A stretch of 64,000 bases of DNA from NCBI RefSeq assembly GCF_028368975.1, contig NZ_JAQNDM010000002.1:3900425-3964424 (forward strand). Reading direction: 5' to 3'. The notes under the pieces are model-generated. The model saw only the letters and a list, made by a program, of their open reading frames with translations, ran no database searches and was not told where the DNA came from. The DNA is from Stigmatella ashevillena (GTDB lineage: Bacteria; Myxococcota; Myxococcia; Myxococcales; Myxococcaceae). The first letter of the stretch is position 1; each line of letters opens with the position of its first letter. A program made the position numbers and the translations under genes. Below, piece by piece: positions 58,964 through 64,000 of this stretch.

Positions 58964-61156
58964 ATGTCGAAGAAGTCCCTACTGCGGGGCGCGCTTGCGC
59001 TCACCGCGACCGCTACCCTTTTGCCCGCGTTGCCCGCACTGGCCCAGGACGGCCCCCGGCTCCAGATTGGCGGGACGACCTACACGAAGTGGCTCTGGGG
59101 CAACCTGCGCGATCAGGGCGCCCTGTACAACTTCACCACGATTCCCGGTGAGGGCTACGGCGACAACGGTCAGGGGACCGAGCTGGAGTTGCTGCTCAAC
59201 GCCCGGCTCTCCAGCCAGGTGGAGATCCGCGGCCGTATCCACAGCCGCTTCAGCCAGAACTTCTGGACGAACTTCGGCGGCTTCGGCGGTGATCCGAACA
59301 AGCCGTGCGTGAACGGGGACTGCGGCGAGTTTGATCCGCGCTCCAACCAGTACATCAAGCTGCGCGGCATGGCGGTGACGCTCACGCCCGGCTACCTCGT
59401 CGACTCGGCCACCATCGGCGCCAACGACTTCGGCCAGTTTGACCCGTTCGTCATCGGCCGCATCCGTTACATCGACCGGGACAACGCGCACGGCATCCTC
59501 CTTCAGGGCTCGGGCTTCGACCGGAAGATCACCTGGGATGCCACGCGCATCAGCCTGCCCCGGCTGTGGGCAGGCCCCTCCTTCAGCACCGGCTTGTTCC
59601 ACGCCTCGGACGCCGCGTATGGCTTCCAGACGAAGTGGTCCCTGTCGGAGGCGCTCGATGTGGGCGGCATCTTCAACTACGTGAACGACGCGGAGATTGC
59701 CCCCCCCTCGGTGGACAACAACATCGATGATGGCCGGGACCTGACCCCGCGCTTCCGCAACGGCGTGGGCGGAGTGAAGGCGAACCTCCGGGTGGGTGAC
59801 GCGCTCGATGTGCGCGGCGCGCTCTACCACTCGTATGCCAACGCGGACCCGGTGCTGTCTCCGGCGAACTTTGGCCTCAACGGCTTCTCGCCGGTTCCCG
59901 CTGGGCGACGCGAGGACCAGACGTACCAGGTGAATGTGACGCTGAATGACCCCCTGGACATCGGCCTGTCGGTCAACCTCCAGGGCTTCAGCATCGGCGC
60001 GGACTACGTGGCCATCATGGCGGCGCGGCGTGAGTCGGACGTGCTGCTCACCGAGGGCCACGACGGCAGCTTCGCCTTCCCGGACCCGTCCAACAGCTCC
60101 TTCGGCGTGTACAAGGGCAACCCCACGAAGATCGGTTACGGCGGCTGGACGGGCGAGACGCAGCAGTTGGCCACCATCAACGTGGACAACGACTTCACCG
60201 ACTTCGATGAGCCCTTTGCGGAGACGGCCATCGGCTGGAAGGGCTTCACGGTCAACCCGGTGTACAGCAATGGCGCGCTGGACCTGACGGGCGAGTACTC
60301 GTTCATCACGTACAACACCAACTGGCAGGCGTACGATGACGACCAGACCTCCTACCTGAAGACGCCCTACCCGACGGCGGAGCTGGATCCGGGCGTGGGC
60401 CACAACTTCCGCACGGCCTACCAGCCGTTCCAGGACAAGCGCACGCACATCGCGGTGGTGCGGGGCAAGTATGTGGTGGACGTTGCCAAGGGCATCGACG
60501 TGTTCGGCAAGGTGAAGTTCATCCACGAGACGGACAAGCGCATCAACGAGGCGCGCTTCCTGCCATACCAGGCGGGGGCCTGCTCGGAGGACGGACTGGG
60601 CTGCCAGGACCTGCGCAACGAGTACGCGCCCGGGCTGTCCACGGCGGACACCTTCGGCAATCCGGGCATCGTCGAGGTGAACGGGCAGCGGGGCTACCAG
60701 TGGAAGCCCTTCACCAGCCTGAAGGATGACGACCGGCTGCTGCGCTACAGCACCTTCACGCTGGGCGCCGGCTACCAACTGACGGATGACCTGTATGCCT
60801 CGCTGAGCTACACGAAGTATCTGGCGGACCTGTTCGACGGCAACACCGCGTTCCAGGCGTACAGCCAGCACCAGATGGCCTCGGGCTTCCACAACAAGAA
60901 CTCCATTCTGGTGAAGGCCAAGTACATCCTCGCGGGCGTGGAGTTCGGACTCGAGGGGCAGTACGCCTTCGGCACGTTCGAGCCGGACTTTGGCGACGGC
61001 TTCCTGCCGACGGTGGCGGACGCGCAGACGGCGGCGGACCACAACGTGGCGGTGGGCTCGCTGGGCTTCCGCAACCGCAACGGCGGGTGGAACAGCCTGG
61101 AGACCCGCGACTTCCAGCACTACCGGATGAAGGCGTTCATGAAGGCGCAGTTCTAA
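58964..61156 (+). CDS. large outer-membrane beta-barrel, candidate maltodextrin porin
   Basis: A 730-residue protein with a signal peptide (LRGALALTATATLLPALPALAQ). The mature chain alternates aromatic and polar residues in amphipathic strands and ends in phenylalanine (FMKAQF), the outer-membrane insertion signal. There is no plug domain or TonB box. I do not recognise a LamB signature. Its position inside the maltodextrin operon, 117 bases after a GLODEX gene and before another, suggests an outer-membrane channel for glucan fragments, filling the place of LamB. Long loops (for example the NKPCVNGDCGEFD segment) could bind ligand. Function is inferred from context. Confidence 0.82.
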   Translation: MSKKSLLRGALALTATATLLPALPALAQDGPRLQIGGTTYTKWLWGNLRDQGALYNFTTIPGEGYGDNGQGTELELLLNARLSSQVEIRGRIHSRFSQNFWTNFGGFGGDPNKPCVNGDCGEFDPRSNQYIKLRGMAVTLTPGYLVDSATIGANDFGQFDPFVIGRIRYIDRDNAHGILLQGSGFDRKITWDATRISLPRLWAGPSFSTGLFHASDAAYGFQTKWSLSEALDVGGIFNYVNDAEIAPPSVDNNIDDGRDLTPRFRNGVGGVKANLRVGDALDVRGALYHSYANADPVLSPANFGLNGFSPVPAGRREDQTYQVNVTLNDPLDIGLSVNLQGFSIGADYVAIMAARRESDVLLTEGHDGSFAFPDPSNSSFGVYKGNPTKIGYGGWTGETQQLATINVDNDFTDFDEPFAETAIGWKGFTVNPVYSNGALDLTGEYSFITYNTNWQAYDDDQTSYLKTPYPTAELDPGVGHNFRTAYQPFQDKRTHIAVVRGKYVVDVAKGIDVFGKVKFIHETDKRINEARFLPYQAGACSEDGLGCQDLRNEYAPGLSTADTFGNPGIVEVNGQRGYQWKPFTSLKDDDRLLRYSTFTLGAGYQLTDDLYASLSYTKYLADLFDGNTAFQAYSQHQMASGFHNKNSILVKAKYILAGVEFGLEGQYAFGTFEPDFGDGFLPTVADAQTAADHNVAVGSLGFRNRNGGWNSLETRDFQHYRMKAFMKAQF

Positions 61157-61184
61157 CCTTCTCCTCGCTTCCCCCCTTGAGGTG

Positions 61185-61224
61185 GGCCCGGTGCGCGGCG
61201 ACGCTCACCGGGCCTTTCTTCTTT
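61185..61224 (+). terminator. rho-independent terminator inside the glucan operon
   Basis: GGCCCGGTG (61185-61193) pairs perfectly with CACCGGGCC (61206-61214) across 12 bases and is followed by TTTCTTCTTT. It lies 28 bases after the barrel stop and 16 before the next gene, so the last gene would be expressed only by read-through or its own promoter. Confidence 0.8.
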
Positions 61225-61240
61225 CAGGAGCCTCGCTGCC

Positions 61241-62215
61241 ATGACCGCCTTCCGCCGCCCTCTCCCGATGCTCGCGCTGGGGGCCGTGCTGGCCAGCGCC
61301 TGTGCGGGCCGGAACACCCGCGGGGCCACGCCCCTCTTCACGCTGGAGGATCCTCGCGGGGATGACCACGGGGACGGAGAGCTGCGCTACCCGCTGCGCG
61401 AGGACATGGCGCAAGGGAGCTTGGACCTGCTGTCGCTGTCGGCGCATGAAGAGTCCGGGGGCACGCGCTTCGAGGCCACGTTCGCCCGCCCCATCGTCAA
61501 GCCCCAGGCGGCGCGCACGGTGGACTTGACCGGAGAGACGCAGGCCCAGCGGGCGCGGCTCGGCTTCTACACCTTCAACGTGGATCTCTATGTGGACACG
61601 GATGGGGTGGAAGGCTCGGGACGCACGGACACTCTGCCCGGACGGTTCCTCACGCTGGCGCCCGGGAGCGCCTGGGAGAAGGTCATCCTGCTCACGCCTC
61701 GGCCGTATCAAGCACGGGACATGCTGCGCGGACTGTGGCGGCACGACGCGCGGCAAGAGCGTCAGCGCCAGCAGGGTCCTCTGGGAGAGGTGGCGCAACG
61801 CGAAGTGGACGCGGCGGTGGAGCAGGAATTGGAGACGCGGGTCTTCTTTCCCACCCGCGTGCGCATCAACGGCCCCACGGTGGAGTTCTTCGTGCCGAAG
61901 GATTTCCTGGGAGGCGCAGCCCGGCCCGAGTGGGGTTACGCGGCGGCGGTGACGGGGGCCAGCCTGGAAACGAAAGTGGATGTTCCCGCCCTGTTCGGAA
62001 GCGCGCCCGCACGGGGGTTGATGGTGCTTCCCATCGCGACGGGAGACTCACGCGAGCGCTTCGGGGGAGGACGGCTCGGGGACCCCCGCCAATCTCCTGT
62101 CGTGGATCTGATCGTCCCCCAAGGAGTCACCCAGGAGCAGGTTCTTGGGGTGAATGCACCGCCCTGGCCCGCGGTCTTTCCCACGCGCCCGGCTCCGCCC
62201 CAGACCGGCGAGTGA
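61241..62215 (+). CDS. GLODEX-like lipoprotein
   Basis: A 324-residue lipoprotein (lipobox LASAC|AG). FTLEDPRGDDHGDGELRYP followed by QGSLDLLSLSAHEESGGTRFEATF and VDLYVDTDGVEGSGRTDTLPG parallels the 58031 protein, so the two are paralogues. It is longer by an insertion rich in Arg and Gln (RHDARQERQRQQ) around residues 165-185. As a lipoprotein it could hold glucan at the membrane near the barrel. AGGAG precedes the ATG. A terminator lies between it and the barrel gene. Confidence 0.83.
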   Translation: MTAFRRPLPMLALGAVLASACAGRNTRGATPLFTLEDPRGDDHGDGELRYPLREDMAQGSLDLLSLSAHEESGGTRFEATFARPIVKPQAARTVDLTGETQAQRARLGFYTFNVDLYVDTDGVEGSGRTDTLPGRFLTLAPGSAWEKVILLTPRPYQARDMLRGLWRHDARQERQRQQGPLGEVAQREVDAAVEQELETRVFFPTRVRINGPTVEFFVPKDFLGGAARPEWGYAAAVTGASLETKVDVPALFGSAPARGLMVLPIATGDSRERFGGGRLGDPRQSPVVDLIVPQGVTQEQVLGVNAPPWPAVFPTRPAPPQTGE

Positions 62216-62228
62216 TGCGCCTGGCGCC

Positions 62229-63053
62229 TCAGAAGTCCTGGATGCGGTCTGCCAGCTCCGCGTGCTCCACGAACTGGTTCACGTTGCCCTGCAACTCGGA
62301 GATGCGGCGGTTGCGCGCCACCTCGGCCGCATCGACCGAGTCCAGCGTGTTCCACTGACGCAGCACGGCCTCTTCGTCGTTGGGGATGGCCTTGTTATAC
62401 TCCGCCGAGAAGTAGAACATCGCCCGCGCCACGTTGCCCTTGTGCTCATCGGGCGGCTCGAACACCTTGCGGCCCTGCGCATCCAAGCCGAACTTCGCGC
62501 CGTTCTGGCTCCACTGCACCTTCTCCACTTCGCCGAACGGGAAATTGCCCCGCTTGGAGTTGGCCTTCGCATCCGTGGGGAACAGGTGGTGCAGGTCGCT
62601 CTTGGCATCTCCCGTGGCCCCCTTCGACTGCGGCCAGGTGTGCTCCACGTTCATGTCCGAGCTGTTGGGGATGCGGCCACCGTCGATCTGCCGCCCCGTG
62701 TACACGCAGTCCACCTTGCCGCTGTGCACATCCAGGTCGGTGAAGAGGATCTTCCGGGCCTCGTTGTAGCTGTGGACGTCCTTGCCCACCGACGACTGCT
62801 TGATGGCTCGCAGCAGCGCCTGGTCTCGCAGTCCCTCGAAGGGATCCTCCGAAGCCGGCGGCGTTTGCGGGGCCTCGGCGCGCTTTGCCCCCGTGCTGGA
62901 GGCCGACCGGGATGCGGACGGCGTGAAGGTATCTCCCCACGCGAAGGGGCGGCCCGAGGCGCGCGTCGCAGGCGCCGGGGTGGAACGAGGCGCTGCCTCC
63001 GGAGCAGCGGGCGTGGGGCGGAAGGTGGTTCTCTGGAGGCTGAGCGTGTTCAC
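62229..63053 (-). CDS. endonuclease I (EndA/NucM) family nuclease
   Basis: A 274-residue non-specific nuclease of the Endonuclease_1 family. The catalytic region is MNVEHTWPQSKGATGDAKSDLHHLFPTDAKANSKRGNFPFG, holding the histidine general base and the Mg ligands of the His-Me finger. The first 75 residues are a disordered Pro, Ala and Ser region and no typical signal peptide is seen, unlike the periplasmic EndA. Export by another route, or an internal role, is open. The start codon is GTG at 63053. It converges on the GLODEX lipoprotein with 13 bases between. Confidence 0.87.
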   Translation of the reverse strand: MNTLSLQRTTFRPTPAAPEAAPRSTPAPATRASGRPFAWGDTFTPSASRSASSTGAKRAEAPQTPPASEDPFEGLRDQALLRAIKQSSVGKDVHSYNEARKILFTDLDVHSGKVDCVYTGRQIDGGRIPNSSDMNVEHTWPQSKGATGDAKSDLHHLFPTDAKANSKRGNFPFGEVEKVQWSQNGAKFGLDAQGRKVFEPPDEHKGNVARAMFYFSAEYNKAIPNDEEAVLRQWNTLDSVDAAEVARNRRISELQGNVNQFVEHAELADRIQDF

Positions 63054-63169
63054 AACGGGATTATCGGAGTGTTTTGCCTACAGTTGCGCTCATACACCGA
63101 CTTTTTTGTTCTCAGCTCCCTGCTGCTGCCCCGAGCGAATAGAATCAAGGCCTTGAGCGAGAGGGTGCG

Positions 63170-64000
63170 GTGAGACAGCGCTTGGCGGGGGTGAGCGCCG
63201 TCTTGGTGTCCCTCTCCATTGTGGGCTTCTGGAGCCTCGGGGAGCCCTCCCCCGCTCCGGAGTCCGCTCCCGCCGAGGCCGCGCGCACGGTGGCGGCCGT
63301 GAACGCTCCCATCCCACCGGTCTCTCCGCGTCCCCCGGCGCATGAGAGGGCCCATGCCGAGGGGGCCCTGGAGGAAGAGCTGGTCGGCACCACCGTGGTG
63401 AGGGGAACTGGGGAGCCCCTCGCGCGGGTGGAGATCCGTCTCATCCCTCAAGTCTTCCTGGCCACCGGTCAGGCCACTGGGGATCCGCTCCAGGAGAGCC
63501 TCTCCACCACCAGCAACATGGCCGGGGAGTTCCTCTTCACCAGTGTGCCGCCCGGGAAGTACCGGCTGGAGGCCCACCTGCCGGGCCATGTTCCCCAGAT
63601 CCTGCCCCTCCTGCGTGTTCCCTTCGAGGACTCCCTCACCTTGGATCTGATCCGGGGCGGCGAGGTGGAGGGCGTCGTCCTCTCTGGAGACGGCCAACCT
63701 GCGCCCAACGCGGAGGTGAGCGCCATCAGCAGGACGCGGACCACGACCCTCACGGATGCCCAGGGCCGCTTCACCTTCACCCTCCCGCCTGGAAGCCATG
63801 CCGTCTCCGCCGTGCGCGCCCAGGAGGCGGGGGCGTTGAGTGCTCCCGTCCAGGTGAGCCAGGAGAAGCCCCTGCACAGGCTGCGCATTTCGCTGGGAGC
63901 GGGCGCCGTTCTCAGCGGACAGGTGACGCGCCCGGACGGCTCGCCCGTGCTGGGCGCTCGGGTGCATGTCCTCCCGGAGGGCTTTCGCACTCCCAGCGCC
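63170..64000 (+). CDS. carboxypeptidase-regulatory-like repeat protein (5' part)
   Basis: A frame open from GTG at 63170 to the end of the window (277 codons). It starts with a signal-anchor (LAGVSAVLVSLSIVGFWSL), then a Pro-rich linker. At least three beta-sandwich repeats follow of the type seen in carboxypeptidase regulatory domains: VGTTVVRGTGEPLARVEIRL...GEFLFTSVPPGKYRLEAHLPGH, VEGVVLSGDGQPAPNAEVSA...GRFTFTLPPGSHAVSAV, and LSGQVTRPDGSPVLGARVHV. Such proteins are common, large and surface-located in myxobacteria. AGAGGG precedes the start. The 3' end is not in the window. Confidence 0.82.
   Translation, partial: MRQRLAGVSAVLVSLSIVGFWSLGEPSPAPESAPAEAARTVAAVNAPIPPVSPRPPAHERAHAEGALEEELVGTTVVRGTGEPLARVEIRLIPQVFLATGQATGDPLQESLSTTSNMAGEFLFTSVPPGKYRLEAHLPGHVPQILPLLRVPFEDSLTLDLIRGGEVEGVVLSGDGQPAPNAEVSAISRTRTTTLTDAQGRFTFTLPPGSHAVSAVRAQEAGALSAPVQVSQEKPLHRLRISLGAGAVLSGQVTRPDGSPVLGARVHVLPEGFRTPSA

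Noticed and set aside
58979-61120. 713-codon minus-strand frame opposite the outer-membrane barrel
   Set aside because: Low-complexity His/Val/Arg sequence with no signal or domain; the barrel on the plus strand has signal peptide, strands and terminal Phe.

Overview
The window looks like chromosome of a fruiting myxobacterium of the Cystobacterineae (Stigmatella, Cystobacter, Archangium or Hyalangium type). The base composition is very GC-rich with strong third-position bias. It also carries families typical of Myxococcota: a MYXO-CTERM tail on a secreted pullulanase, a SitI6-type double-CXXCG immunity protein, a SitA-type lipoprotein toxin with an AHH nuclease end, a DUF6310/DUF5953 pair, a MopE-like metal-binding lipoprotein, and many lipoproteins of unknown role. 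Species cannot be named from sequence alone.

Layout. 1-16.6 kb is ordinary chromosome: a minus-strand run (M20 peptidase, PEGA protein, small lipoprotein), a chemoreceptor, a HAD phosphatase, a GST-fold protein, a cyclase-like protein, a lipase, an oxidative-stress group (Dps, Nu-class GST, SelO), a pyrophosphatase-CHAD pair, a YegD-like Hsp70 and a lipoprotein built of WWW repeats. 16.8-22.3 kb holds an orphan SitI6-type immunity gene, two 2OG-Fe(II) oxygenases of different families and a secreted GH31 glycosidase.

22.1-32.7 kb is an accessory island of polymorphic toxin and immunity genes and mobile-element debris. It contains a WHH-nuclease fragment with SUKH immunity, a GIY-YIG-like gene, an Imm11 immunity gene with a SitA-type AHH toxin, and a broken DUF6310 toxin with intact DUF5953. 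Between them lie a MarR/VOC operon, two kinds of MITE-like element, an intact IS66-type insertion sequence, and fragments of other transposases and of a kinase. A 135-bp direct repeat derived from the 3' end of a phytanoyl-CoA dioxygenase gene brackets its left part (22.26-26.53 kb). A Ser/Thr kinase with a transmembrane segment (32.7-34.2 kb) closes the island.

34.2-46.6 kb returns to core genes: a DEAD-box helicase, AsnRS, a TonB-dependent receptor with a fused TonB C-terminal domain, an OmpA-like lipoprotein, an exported SAM hydroxide adenosyltransferase homologue, a chalcone-isomerase-like protein and a FliB-type protein. 46.7-62.2 kb is an alpha-glucan utilisation locus. It has a cell-surface pullulanase, an amylase-family lipoprotein, a MalK-MalE-MalF-MalG importer whose MalF carries an unusual sensor-like N-terminus, two glucodextranase-C-terminal-like (GLODEX) proteins and a large outer-membrane barrel that may replace LamB. 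The right edge has an EndA-type nuclease and the start of a carboxypeptidase-regulatory-like protein.

Family assignments rest on motifs recognised by eye; no database search was run.
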